DNA of 64,000 nt from Pseudomonas persica (GTDB lineage: Bacteria > Pseudomonadota > Gammaproteobacteria > Pseudomonadales > Pseudomonadaceae). The position numbers and the translations under genes are program-made. The DNA is taken from positions 186,187-250,186 of the forward strand of contig NZ_OLKL01000045.1 in NCBI RefSeq assembly GCF_900291015.1. The letters are read 5' to 3'. The notes beneath the pieces were generated by a model, which was not told the DNA's origin, searched no databases, and saw nothing but the letters and a program-made list of their open reading frames with translations. Below are positions 32,815 to 41,284 of this stretch, piece after piece. Numbering within the stretch: position 1 is the stretch's first letter; the number at the start of each line of letters is the position of its first letter.

Positions 32815-34251
32815 ATGAATCTACTGCGCCCTACCCTGCTGACGCTGGCCTGCCTGTTGGCCCTACCTGGCCATGCTGACGACCTGCCATCACTGGGCGA
32901 CGCCAGTTCCGCGATCGTCTCGCCACAACAGGAACACCAGCTTGGCCGCGCCTGGCTGAGCCTGTTGCGTGGCCAGGTCAACCAGCTCAACGATCCGCAG
33001 CTCAAGGACTATGTTGAAACCAGCGTGTACCGATTGGCCGAAACCAGCCAGTTGCAGGACCGGCGCCTGGAATTCATCCTCATCGACAGCCGCGAACTGA
33101 ACGCCTTCGCGGCCCCGGGCGGCATCGTCGGGGTCAACGGCGGGCTGTTCCTCAACGCCCAGACCGAAGGCGAGTACGCCTCGGTACTGGCCCACGAACT
33201 GGCGCACTTGTCGCAGCGCCACTTCGCCCGCGGCGTCGAGGCCCAGCAGCGCATGCAGCTGCCGATGATGGCGGCGCTGCTGGCCGGTATCGTGTTGGCA
33301 GCCGGTGGTGGCGGCGATGCCGGTATCGGCGTGATCGCCGGCACCCAGGCGGCGGCAATCCAGGAACAGCGGCGCTTCTCGCGGCAGAACGAACAGGAAG
33401 CCGACCGTATCGGCATCCAGAACCTGGAAAAGGCCGGCTACGACCCGCGCAACATGCCGACCATGTTCGAGCGCCTGGCCCGGCAGTACCGCTACGACGC
33501 CAAGCCGCCGGAATTTCTGCTGACCCACCCGGTAACCGAGTCGCGTATCGCCGACACCCGCAACCGTGCCGAGCAGGCCCCCAAGGGCGGCGTCGAGGAC
33601 AGCATGCGCTACCAGCTGATTCGTGCTCGTGTGGCACTGACCTACGAAGGCACCCCGGGGCTGGCGGCCAAACGCTTCCGCGCCCAGCTGGACGAAGACC
33701 CCAAGCTGGATGCCGCGCGTTACGGCCTGGCCCTGGCGCAGATCAAGGGCGGCCAGCTGAACGAGGCGCGTGAACTGCTCAAGCCGCTGCTGGCCAAGGC
33801 GCCCAACGACATTACCTACAACCTGGCGCAGATCGACCTGGATATCACCAACAACCGCCTGGCCGACGCGCAGCAGCGTGCCGAACGCATGCAGGGCCTG
33901 TACCCGGGCAACTACCCGCTGAAACAGGTACGTGCCGATCTGCTGGTGAAGCAGAACAAGCCCGCCGAGGCGGAAAAGGTGTTGAACGAGCTGGTGAAGA
34001 GCCGGCCGGATGACCCGGACGTGTGGTACGACATGGCCGAAGTGCGGGGCCTTTCGGGCAATACCATTGGTTTGCACCGGGCGCGGGCCGAGTACTTCAC
34101 TCTGGTGGGCGATTTTGACCAGGCCATCCAGCAGCTGGATTACGCCAAGCGCCGGGCGGGCGGCAACTTCCCGCTGGCAGCACAGATTGACCAGCGCCAG
34201 CGCGAGGTGATGGAGCAGCAGCGCATGGTTCAGGAAATGATGGGGCGTTGA
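32815..34251 (+). CDS. bepA: Periplasmic M48 metalloprotease/chaperone, BepA-like
   Basis: A 478-residue exported protein (signal peptide MNLLRPTLLTLACLLALPGHA). The zinc motif HELAH is at residues 127-131 with the third ligand Glu in QNEQEADRIG. A glycine-rich loop (LAGIVLAAGGGGDAGIG) follows. The C-terminal half is a TPR array (residues about 270-470, for example KPAEAEKVLNELVKSRPDDPDVWYDMAEV). BepA degrades stalled LptD and other outer-membrane assembly intermediates and acts with BAM; bamC lies a few kilobases away. Confidence 0.87.
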   Translation: MNLLRPTLLTLACLLALPGHADDLPSLGDASSAIVSPQQEHQLGRAWLSLLRGQVNQLNDPQLKDYVETSVYRLAETSQLQDRRLEFILIDSRELNAFAAPGGIVGVNGGLFLNAQTEGEYASVLAHELAHLSQRHFARGVEAQQRMQLPMMAALLAGIVLAAGGGGDAGIGVIAGTQAAAIQEQRRFSRQNEQEADRIGIQNLEKAGYDPRNMPTMFERLARQYRYDAKPPEFLLTHPVTESRIADTRNRAEQAPKGGVEDSMRYQLIRARVALTYEGTPGLAAKRFRAQLDEDPKLDAARYGLALAQIKGGQLNEARELLKPLLAKAPNDITYNLAQIDLDITNNRLADAQQRAERMQGLYPGNYPLKQVRADLLVKQNKPAEAEKVLNELVKSRPDDPDVWYDMAEVRGLSGNTIGLHRARAEYFTLVGDFDQAIQQLDYAKRRAGGNFPLAAQIDQRQREVMEQQRMVQEMMGR

Positions 34252-34253
34252 GG

Positions 34254-34343
34254 GCCCTTTCGCGGGTAAACCCGCTCCCACAGGGACCGCACCGCCCGTG
34301 AGCGCTGCGCTGTACCTGTGGGCGGGTTTACCCGCGAAGAAAG
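34254..34343. repeat. REP pair, right unit with a small deletion
   Basis: The left unit is intact (TTTCGCGGGTAAACCCGCTC). The right unit reads CCTGTGGGCGGGTTTACCCG, lacking the AGC or GGA triplet of GTGGGAGCGGG. It lies between the convergent bepA-like gene and nadA. Confidence 0.85.
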
Positions 34344-34358
34344 CGACGCGGTATAACG

Positions 34359-35417
34359 TCAGGCGTTACCGGACAACTTCAGGCGCGCCGCTTGGGTAAA
34401 GTCCAGCATCCGGTTCAACGGCTTGATCGCCTTCGGCACCAGCGCCGGGTCGACAAAAATCTCGTTCGTGCCATTACGCAGGCAATCCAGCACCCGCTCC
34501 AGGGTGTTCATCGCCATCCACGGACAGTGCGCGCAGCTGCGGCATGCCGCGCCGTTACCGGCGGTGGGGGCTTCGACGAACTCCTTGTCCGGGCACAGCT
34601 GCTGCATCTTGTAGAAGATGCCGCGGTCGGTGGCGACGATGAAGGTCTTGTTCGGCAGGGTCTGGGCGGCCTTGATCAGCTGGCTGGTGGAGCCCACCGC
34701 GTCGGCCAGTTCGATCACCGCCTCCGGCGACTCGGGATGCACCAGAATCGCTGCATCCGGGTACAGCGCCTTCATGTCGGCCAACTGGCGCGACTTGAAC
34801 TCTTCGTGAACGATGCAGGCACCGTCCCACAGCAGCATGTCGGCACCGGTCTGCTTCTGGATGTAACGCCCCAGGTGCTGGTCCGGGCCCCAGATGATGG
34901 TCTCGCCGTTGTCCATCAGGCTTTCGACGATTTCCAGTGCGCAGCTCGAGGTCACCACCCAGTCGGCACGGGCCTTCACGGCAGCGGAAGTGTTGGCGTA
35001 GACCACCACGGTACGCTCGGGGTGCTGGTCGCAGAAGGCCGAGAACTCTTCCACCGGGCAGCCCAGGTCGAGCGAGCAGGTGGCCTCCAGGGTCGGCATC
35101 AGCACGCGTTTTTCCGGGGTGAGGATTTTCGCTGTTTCGCCCATGAAGCGCACACCGGCAACGATCACGGTTTCGGCCGGGTGGTTCTTGCCGAAACGGG
35201 CCATTTCCAGCGAGTCGGAGACGCAGCCGCCGGTTTCTTCGGCCAACGCCTGGATGACCGGGTCGCAGTAATAGTGGGCGACCAGCACGGCGTTCTGGGC
35301 CTTGAGCTCGGCAGCGATGGCCGCACGGTATTCGGCCTCCTGCTCGGCTGTCAGCGGGTTGGGCTGCTTGGCGTCGAGGTGGGCCTGAACCAACAGGCGT
35401 TCGGAAATCTGGGTCAT
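34359..35417 (-). CDS. nadA: Quinolinate synthase
   Basis: A 352-residue [4Fe-4S] enzyme that condenses iminoaspartate with dihydroxyacetone phosphate in NAD synthesis. Seen are LVAHYYCDPVIQALAEETGGCVSDSLEMARFG, ATCSLDLGCPVEEF, IWGPDQHLGRYI, and the C-terminal ligand region AACRSCAHCPWMAMNTLE. The length and the start MTQISERLLVQAHLD are typical. It appears to be monocistronic. Confidence 0.95.
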   Translation of the reverse strand: MTQISERLLVQAHLDAKQPNPLTAEQEAEYRAAIAAELKAQNAVLVAHYYCDPVIQALAEETGGCVSDSLEMARFGKNHPAETVIVAGVRFMGETAKILTPEKRVLMPTLEATCSLDLGCPVEEFSAFCDQHPERTVVVYANTSAAVKARADWVVTSSCALEIVESLMDNGETIIWGPDQHLGRYIQKQTGADMLLWDGACIVHEEFKSRQLADMKALYPDAAILVHPESPEAVIELADAVGSTSQLIKAAQTLPNKTFIVATDRGIFYKMQQLCPDKEFVEAPTAGNGAACRSCAHCPWMAMNTLERVLDCLRNGTNEIFVDPALVPKAIKPLNRMLDFTQAARLKLSGNA

Positions 35418-35594
35418 GATCGCTGGACCTGCAGGCGCTTGTGCGCGTCAAATCGAGTGTATCACCCGGCCCTGGCAGATCGGCCAAGGGCGCCGGACGG
35501 CACACAGGCCGCCACGGCCCTCTGCGGGCGCGGATTATTATCGGAGGCCGAAGGCTACAGACAATCCAGCGATTTCTAAAGCGGTTTTTGTGTT

Positions 35595-35688
35595 GCCTGT
35601 ACCGGCCTCTTCGCGGGTGAACCCGCTCCCACAGGGTCTGCCAAACTCCTGTGGGAGCGGGTTCACCCGCGAAGAGGCCGGTACAGGC
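35595..35688. repeat. REP pair forming a perfect 41-base inverted repeat
   Basis: Arms 35595-35635 and 35648-35688 are exact reverse complements over 41 bases with a 12-base spacer (GTCTGCCAAACT). It uses the GGGTGAACCC core variant. The pair lies between nadA and the DUF945 gene. Confidence 0.93.
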
Positions 35689-35694
35689 TTTCGA

Positions 35695-37203
35695 TCAACC
35701 CTGCGGCGACAGGGCCGCCAGCTGCGCCGCCATGAGCATGGCGAACTCTTCCACGGTCATCTTCTTGCCGTTGAAGTCGACCATGCCGTCGGCATAGTGC
35801 AGGCTGCTCACCACATCATTGCCCTGCACGGTGGCCATGCCGCTCTGCAGCGCCATCATGCCGACCATTTCCCCGGCCTGGCTCGATTGCATGGCAATGG
35901 CCTGGGCGTCGGTCTGGCCATCCAGCAGCGCCTGCAAGGTTGCCAGGTCACCGATCATCGGCTTGGACAACGACAGCTTGCCCTTTACCTCGGTGATCAG
36001 TTGCTTGCTCAACTGATCGGGCGGCAGGTCGAAGCTGGCCGGGGCGGCGAAGCCCATCGACAGGTCAAAGCGGCTTTCGCCATTGGCGGTCTTGAACGAC
36101 AGGTTTTCCACCGCCACCCGGGGCTTGGCAGCCAGCAGTTTCTGCAGCTCGCCCTGGAACCTGGCCTTCTCCACATCGTCCATCTGGATTTCCGGCACCG
36201 GCTGGCCGGCGGCAGCTGCGGCTTCGAACTCCGGCAGGTGCGCCTGGTACCACGTCGACAGCGCCTGTAGCGCCGGGGCGTTGACCGAGGTGATGCTCAC
36301 CGCCATTTGCGCCTTGCCTACCGCACGACCATCCCAGGTGATATCCCCGACCTTGTACTCCACGCGGCCACCCACGGTATCCGGGCCGTCGAGGGTTTGC
36401 AGGGCGTTCTGCTCCAGGCCCTTGACCACCAGTACCTGCTGTTTGGGCCCCAGGGTGACCTTGGTTTCGCCCAGCGCCAGGTCAACGTTGCCCACATAGA
36501 TGGCTTCGTGCGTGGTGGCCGCCAGCTGGCCGCCGACCTTCAGGCCGTTGAGCTCGAAGGTGGCTGGCGGCTGGTCATCGCGTACCAGTGTCATCACGAA
36601 ACGGTCGGCCTGGCCGTGAAAGCGTGAGGCCTTGCCTTCCTGATCACCACTGACTTGCACCTGCATGCCCGAAAAGTCGAGGCTGTTGCCATCGGCCTCG
36701 GCGAGCTTGACCGGCGCCAGCTGGATCTGGCTGACCACATTGCCGTCGTAACCCAGGCTGGTCTGGGCGCTGACCGGGGCCTGCTCGCCTGCGGCGGCGA
36801 ACCACGGCGCGGTGGCGTCGTCCTTCTGCAGTGTGCTGTTGCTGACCGCCATGACCGGCATCAGCTTCAGCGCCTTGACCCGCGACCAGGGGAACGGGCC
36901 GTGCTCGATCTGGTCGGTCACGCCCACGTCGAAATTCACCACTTCGCCTTCACCCAGGTTGATATCGCGGGCCTTGAGCCGGTACCGGGCGGTACTGCTG
37001 AAGAAATGCTGCTCCAGCGACACCCGCTCGATGCTCATGCTGCCACCGGTGCTCACCAGGGCCTTCTTGAGTTCGGCGTTACTGCGCACAAGGGCGTTGT
37101 CCAGCTCCGCAGGCAGTTGCTTGCCGGTGTACCAGGCGCCAGCGGTGGTTGCGACGGCGATGGCGATAGCCAGGCCGGAAAGGATGCCAACTGATTTCTT
37201 CAT
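35695..37203 (-). CDS. DUF945 (YdgA-like) protein
   Basis: A 502-residue protein starting MKKSVGILSGLAIAIAVATTAGAWYTGKQLPAEL, a signal anchor followed by the YTGKQLPAELDNALVRSNAELKKAL motif typical of DUF945/YdgA. The rest is a large beta-rich region. The function is unknown; members are inner-membrane-anchored periplasmic proteins. The longest open frame adds 52 residues without signal-like sequence, so the inner ATG was chosen. It is divergent from the permease gene across about 360 bases of AT-rich DNA. Confidence 0.83.
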   Translation of the reverse strand: MKKSVGILSGLAIAIAVATTAGAWYTGKQLPAELDNALVRSNAELKKALVSTGGSMSIERVSLEQHFFSSTARYRLKARDINLGEGEVVNFDVGVTDQIEHGPFPWSRVKALKLMPVMAVSNSTLQKDDATAPWFAAAGEQAPVSAQTSLGYDGNVVSQIQLAPVKLAEADGNSLDFSGMQVQVSGDQEGKASRFHGQADRFVMTLVRDDQPPATFELNGLKVGGQLAATTHEAIYVGNVDLALGETKVTLGPKQQVLVVKGLEQNALQTLDGPDTVGGRVEYKVGDITWDGRAVGKAQMAVSITSVNAPALQALSTWYQAHLPEFEAAAAAGQPVPEIQMDDVEKARFQGELQKLLAAKPRVAVENLSFKTANGESRFDLSMGFAAPASFDLPPDQLSKQLITEVKGKLSLSKPMIGDLATLQALLDGQTDAQAIAMQSSQAGEMVGMMALQSGMATVQGNDVVSSLHYADGMVDFNGKKMTVEEFAMLMAAQLAALSPQG

Positions 37204-37566
37204 GAATAGAACCGATTGCTGTCCGTAGGGGCTTCGTAGGCGGCCAAGGGCCACGCAGGACGCCAAGAGTACCACTGCAGCCCAGGCCTGGCGCTGGCCG
37301 GGGTCGAGAAATCCCATTCCTGGGTAACGCCTGAAACCCTTTCCAAGGGCGACCGGCACTCGTTAATTTTTACGAACACTGAAATTGATCACAACCGCAA
37401 AAAAACGCGTAAAAACCGAATACCGCCGCACTTGAATCGATAAATATTTCAATTCAGCAACATTCTGTCATGTTTAACTTGACACCCAGCTACCCATCGT
37501 TTTTTATTTTCACCACTTTGCGCGCTCCCCCGCGCCCCCGCCGCTCCAACAATAAAGGTGAACAAC
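37204..37566. promoter_or_regulatory. AT-rich intergenic region between the DUF945 and permease genes
   Basis: About 360 bases without a gene. The segment 37365-37520 is rich in A and T and probably carries the divergent promoters (for example TTGACA at 37478). No palindromic operator was evident by eye. Confidence 0.4.
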
Positions 37567-37659
37567 ATGGAGCCCACCCGCTCGCCCTTGCCGCATGCGC
37601 AGTACCCCGTGCCCGCCATTTACGCCCAGCCGCAGGAGCCCTGCCAGCATGCAGCCTGA
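37567..37659 (+). CDS. Possible 30-codon leader ORF overlapping the permease start
   Basis: ATG at 37567 is preceded by AAAGGTG at good spacing. The frame encodes MEPTRSPLPHAQYPVPAIYA then QPQEPCQHAA and stops at 37657-37659, overlapping the permease ATG (37649) by 11 bases in another frame. It is proline-rich (seven of 30 residues). The ribosome that ends here would stop beside the permease start, so the arrangement suggests translational coupling or a regulatory leader peptide. It may also be fortuitous. Confidence 0.5.
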   Translation: MEPTRSPLPHAQYPVPAIYAQPQEPCQHAA

Positions 37660-39001
37660 CCACAGCGCCTCCGGCAACGGCCAACTCCGCAAAACCCTGC
37701 GCCTCTGGCACGTGATCATCATCGGCCTGGCCTACCTGACCCCGATGACCGTGTTCGACACCTTCGGCATCGTTTCCGGGATTACTGCCGGCCACGTACC
37801 CAGCGCCTACATCCTGGCGCTGGCCGGGATCCTGTTCACCGCCGTGAGCTACGGCACCCTGGTCAGGCGCTTCCCGCAGTCGGGCTCGGCCTACACCTAC
37901 ACCCAACGCGCGATCAACCCGCACGTGGGCTTCCTGGTCGGCTGGTCATCGTTGCTGGACTACCTGCTACTGCCAATGGTCAACGCGTTGCTGGCCAAGC
38001 TGTACCTTTCGGCCATGTTCCCGGAAGTACCGGAGTGGATGTGGGTGGCTGGCTTCGTCACCCTGATCAGCCTGATCAACATGCGCAGCGTAAACCTGGT
38101 GGCACACTTCAACCTGCTGTTCGTGGCTGTGCAGGTGGCGATCATCGCGGTGTTCATCTACCTGTGCGTGCGCGGCCTGGACCAAGGCGAAGGGCTGGGT
38201 ACCGCCTGGAGCCTGCTGCCGTTCGCCGACAACCAGACCCAGCTCAGCGCCCTGGCCGCCGGTGCGACCATCCTGTGTTTCTCGTTCCTCGGCTTCGACG
38301 CAGTCACCTGCCTGTCCGAAGAAACCCGCGACCCGGGCAAGACCATCCCCCGGGCGATCTTCCTCACCGCACTGATCGGCGGCATGGTGTTCATCACCGT
38401 GTCGTACTTCATCCAGGCCTACTTCCCGACCATGTCCCGCTTCCATGACCAGGAAGCGGCACTGCCGGAAATCGCTCTGTACGTCGGCGGCAAGTTGTTC
38501 CAGTCGATTTTCATTGCCTGCACCGTGATCAACACCATCGCCTCGGGGCTGGCCTCGCAGACCAGCGTGTCGCGCCTGCTGTACGTGATGGGCCGCGACA
38601 ACGTGATCCCGGCCAGCCTGTTCGCCCGCCTGCATTCACGCTACAAGACGCCGGTGCTGAACATTGCAGTGGTAGGGCTGATTTCGCTGTCGGCGATCTT
38701 CTTCGACCTGGTCACCGCCACCTCGATCATCAACTTTGGCGCGCTGGTCGCGTTCAGCTTCGTCAACCTGTCGGTGATCAACCATTGCTACCTGCGCGAA
38801 GGCAAGCGCCAGGGCCTGGCCAACCAGCTGACGTACCTGGTGGCGCCCACCATTGGCTTCTGCATCATCGTCTCGCTGTGGCTGGACCTGAACGCGCATT
38901 CACTGCTGTTCGGTGGCGTCTGGGCACTGCTCGGCCTGCTGTACCTGGCCTGGCTGACCAAAGCCTTCAGGGACACCCCGCCCAACTACATCGCTGAATG
39001 A
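37649..39001 (+). CDS. APC superfamily amino-acid/amine permease (PuuP-like)
   Basis: A 450-residue transporter with about twelve hydrophobic segments. The start HSASGNGQLRKTLRLWHVII then GLAYLTPMTVFDTFGIVSGI and the motif FLGFDAVTCLSEETRDPGKTIPRAI place it near the PuuP/YeeF putrescine-amino acid importers. AGGAG ten bases upstream supports ATG at 37649. The next gene is a McpU-like chemoreceptor for polyamines, which fits an amine substrate but is only circumstantial. A hairpin terminator follows. Confidence 0.85.
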   Translation: MQPDHSASGNGQLRKTLRLWHVIIIGLAYLTPMTVFDTFGIVSGITAGHVPSAYILALAGILFTAVSYGTLVRRFPQSGSAYTYTQRAINPHVGFLVGWSSLLDYLLLPMVNALLAKLYLSAMFPEVPEWMWVAGFVTLISLINMRSVNLVAHFNLLFVAVQVAIIAVFIYLCVRGLDQGEGLGTAWSLLPFADNQTQLSALAAGATILCFSFLGFDAVTCLSEETRDPGKTIPRAIFLTALIGGMVFITVSYFIQAYFPTMSRFHDQEAALPEIALYVGGKLFQSIFIACTVINTIASGLASQTSVSRLLYVMGRDNVIPASLFARLHSRYKTPVLNIAVVGLISLSAIFFDLVTATSIINFGALVAFSFVNLSVINHCYLREGKRQGLANQLTYLVAPTIGFCIIVSLWLDLNAHSLLFGGVWALLGLLYLAWLTKAFRDTPPNYIAE

Positions 39002-39014
39002 CCCACGCTGCCGA

Positions 39015-39046
39015 CAACGCCCGCGCCTGATCGCGGGCGTTGCATT
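39015..39046 (+). terminator. Hairpin after the permease gene
   Basis: Eleven-pair stem CAACGCCCGCG / CGCGGGCGTTG with loop CCTGAT, followed by CATTTGAT. The T run is short, so termination may be partial and the chemoreceptor gene could be read through. Confidence 0.5.
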
Positions 39047-39067
39047 TGATCGAAAAGGAAAGCCCTC

Positions 39068-41131
39068 ATGCCGCTGCGTCGCCTCTCCATCCAGTGGAAG
39101 ATCACCTTGCTCGCCGGCTTGTGCCTGCTGGCCATCGTCGCCCTGCTGGTGGCCACGGCGCTGGCCCAGGCGCAGCGCAGCGCGACACTGGTCAACCAGG
39201 CCAACACCGAAATGCTCGACAACAGCGCACGCCTGCGCCTTCAGGCCCATGCCGAAGCCCAGGCCCTGCGCATCCAGCGCTATTTCATGGACGCCTACCA
39301 ATACGGCAATGGCTTTGCCCGCCTGGTCCAGGCGCTCAAGGCCCGTGGCGGCAGCGACCTGCGCGCCGAGCTGACGCGCCAGGCCCGCGCCAGCCTGGCC
39401 GGCAACCCGGATGTGATCGGCCTGTACCTGGTGTTCCAGCCCAACGCCCTGGACCAGGACAGCCAGTACCTCGGCCAGGAGGCCTTAGGCAGCAATGAAA
39501 GCGGGCGTTTTTCGCTGTACTGGTCACAACCCCGCCCCGGCACCCTGGAGCTTGAAGCCATGCCGGAGTCGATGCTCGGTGACGCCAGTATCGGCAGCAA
39601 CGGCGCGGCAAAGAACCGCTGGCTGACCTGCCCGCAGGACACCGCCAGAACCTGCATGCTCGAGCCATACCTCGACGAGGTAAATGGCCGCCAGGTACTG
39701 ATGACCAGCATCGCCCTGCCGCTGCTGGAGCATGGCAAGGTGGTCGGCGTGGTCGGCCTGGACATCGCCCTGGCCAACCTGCAGCAGTTGAGCCTGGACG
39801 GCCGCCGGGAGCTGTTCGATGGCCAGGGCCAGGTCAGTATCGCCAGTGCGGCCGGCCTGCTGGCCGGCAACAGCCGCGACGACAGCAAGCTCGGCGAGCC
39901 CATGGACAAGGCGCTAGCCGATGGCCTGCTGCGTGTTGCCCACCCGTTCACGCCAATCCCGGATGCCGCGCCCTGGCAGGTATTGCTGGAACTGCCGGAA
40001 AGCGTGCTGCAGGCGCCAGCCGTCGCCCTCAACCAGCGCCTGGACACGCACAACCACCGCGCCAACCTCACCAGCCTGCTGGTCGGCCTGGGCGCTGCGC
40101 TAGTCGGCTTGCTGCTGGTCTGGCTGACCGCACGCGGCGTGACCCGGCCGATCCTGGCCGTGGCCGCGCGCCTGGAAGACATCGCCAGCGGCGAAGGCGA
40201 CCTCACCCGCCGCCTGGACTACGCCCGCCAGGACGAACTGGGCCGGCTCACCGGCTGGTTCAACCGCTTTCTCGACAAGCTGCAGCCGGTCATAGCCCAG
40301 GTCAAAGGTTCACTGCAGGAGGCCCGCGGCACCGCCGATCAGTCGGCCGCCATCGCCAGCCAGACCAGCAACGGTATGCAGCAACAGCACCGTGAAATCG
40401 AACAGGTGGCCACCGCTGCCAACGAGATGAGCGCTACCGCCCTGGATGTTGCCCATAACGCCTCGCAGGCGGCCCAGGCTGCACGCGCTGCCGACCAGGC
40501 CAGCCGCGAAGGCCTGCAACTGATCGACAGCACCCGCCAGGGCATCGAACGCCTGGCCGCCGGCATGAACACCGCCATGGACGAGGCGCGTGCGCTGGAA
40601 GACCGCAGCGGGCAGATCGGTTCGGTGCTGGACGTGATCCGCACCATTGCCGAGCAAACCAACTTGCTGGCACTGAATGCCGCCATCGAGGCTGCCCGCG
40701 CGGGTGAAGCCGGCCGTGGCTTTGCCGTGGTGGCCGATGAAGTGCGCGGCCTGGCCCAGCGTACCCAGGTGTCGGTGGAGGAAATTCGCCAGGTCATCGA
40801 AGGCTTGCAGCAAGGCACCCTGGACGTAGTGGGTGCCATGCACGAAAGCCAGCGCCAGGCCGAGGCCAGCGCCGCGCGCATGGAACAGGCGCTACCGGCG
40901 CTACAACGTATTGGCGAGGCAGTGGCGGTGATCAGCGACATGAACCTGCAAATTGCCTCAGCGGCCGAAGAGCAGAGCGCAGTAGCCGAAGAGGTGAACC
41001 GCAATGTGGCTGGCATTCGCGATGTGACCGAATCGCTGGCAGGCCAGGCCGATGAATCGGCGCGGATCAGCCAAGCCCTGAACCGGCTGGCCAACCAGCA
41101 GCAGGCGTTGATGGAGCAATTCCGCGTCTAA
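39068..41131 (+). CDS. mcpU: Methyl-accepting chemotaxis protein with dCACHE-type sensor, McpU-like
   Basis: A 687-residue chemoreceptor. TM1 is near residues 12-34 and TM2 near 336-358, enclosing a roughly 300-residue periplasmic sensor of double-CACHE type (VIGLYLVFQPNALDQ; VVGVVGLDIALANLQQL). HAMP follows (VTRPILAVAARLEDIASGEGDLTRRLDY), then the signalling hairpin EQTNLLALNAAIEAARAGEAGRGFAVVADEVRGLAQRT. The position next to queC/queE and an amine permease matches the polyamine receptor McpU of P. putida KT2440. The name rests on synteny as recalled, not on alignment. Confidence 0.8.
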   Translation: MPLRRLSIQWKITLLAGLCLLAIVALLVATALAQAQRSATLVNQANTEMLDNSARLRLQAHAEAQALRIQRYFMDAYQYGNGFARLVQALKARGGSDLRAELTRQARASLAGNPDVIGLYLVFQPNALDQDSQYLGQEALGSNESGRFSLYWSQPRPGTLELEAMPESMLGDASIGSNGAAKNRWLTCPQDTARTCMLEPYLDEVNGRQVLMTSIALPLLEHGKVVGVVGLDIALANLQQLSLDGRRELFDGQGQVSIASAAGLLAGNSRDDSKLGEPMDKALADGLLRVAHPFTPIPDAAPWQVLLELPESVLQAPAVALNQRLDTHNHRANLTSLLVGLGAALVGLLLVWLTARGVTRPILAVAARLEDIASGEGDLTRRLDYARQDELGRLTGWFNRFLDKLQPVIAQVKGSLQEARGTADQSAAIASQTSNGMQQQHREIEQVATAANEMSATALDVAHNASQAAQAARAADQASREGLQLIDSTRQGIERLAAGMNTAMDEARALEDRSGQIGSVLDVIRTIAEQTNLLALNAAIEAARAGEAGRGFAVVADEVRGLAQRTQVSVEEIRQVIEGLQQGTLDVVGAMHESQRQAEASAARMEQALPALQRIGEAVAVISDMNLQIASAAEEQSAVAEEVNRNVAGIRDVTESLAGQADESARISQALNRLANQQQALMEQFRV

Positions 41132-41147
41132 CCTGCAAGAGCCAATG

Positions 41148-41250
41148 CGCCTTCTTCGCGGGTGAACCCGCTCCCACAGGTTAGCGCCGGCGTCGAGATC
41201 GGCGCAAAACCCTGTGGGAGCGGGTTCACCCGCGAAGAGGCCCTGACAGG
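41148..41250. repeat. REP pair
   Basis: Inverted REP units with the GGGTGAACCC core between the chemoreceptor and cation-efflux genes, which run in the same direction. The spacer carries its own small hairpin (AGCGCCGGCG...CGGCGC). Confidence 0.88.
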
Positions 41251-41284
41251 CAACAGAATTACCGAATCCGCTAGAGCACTTCTT

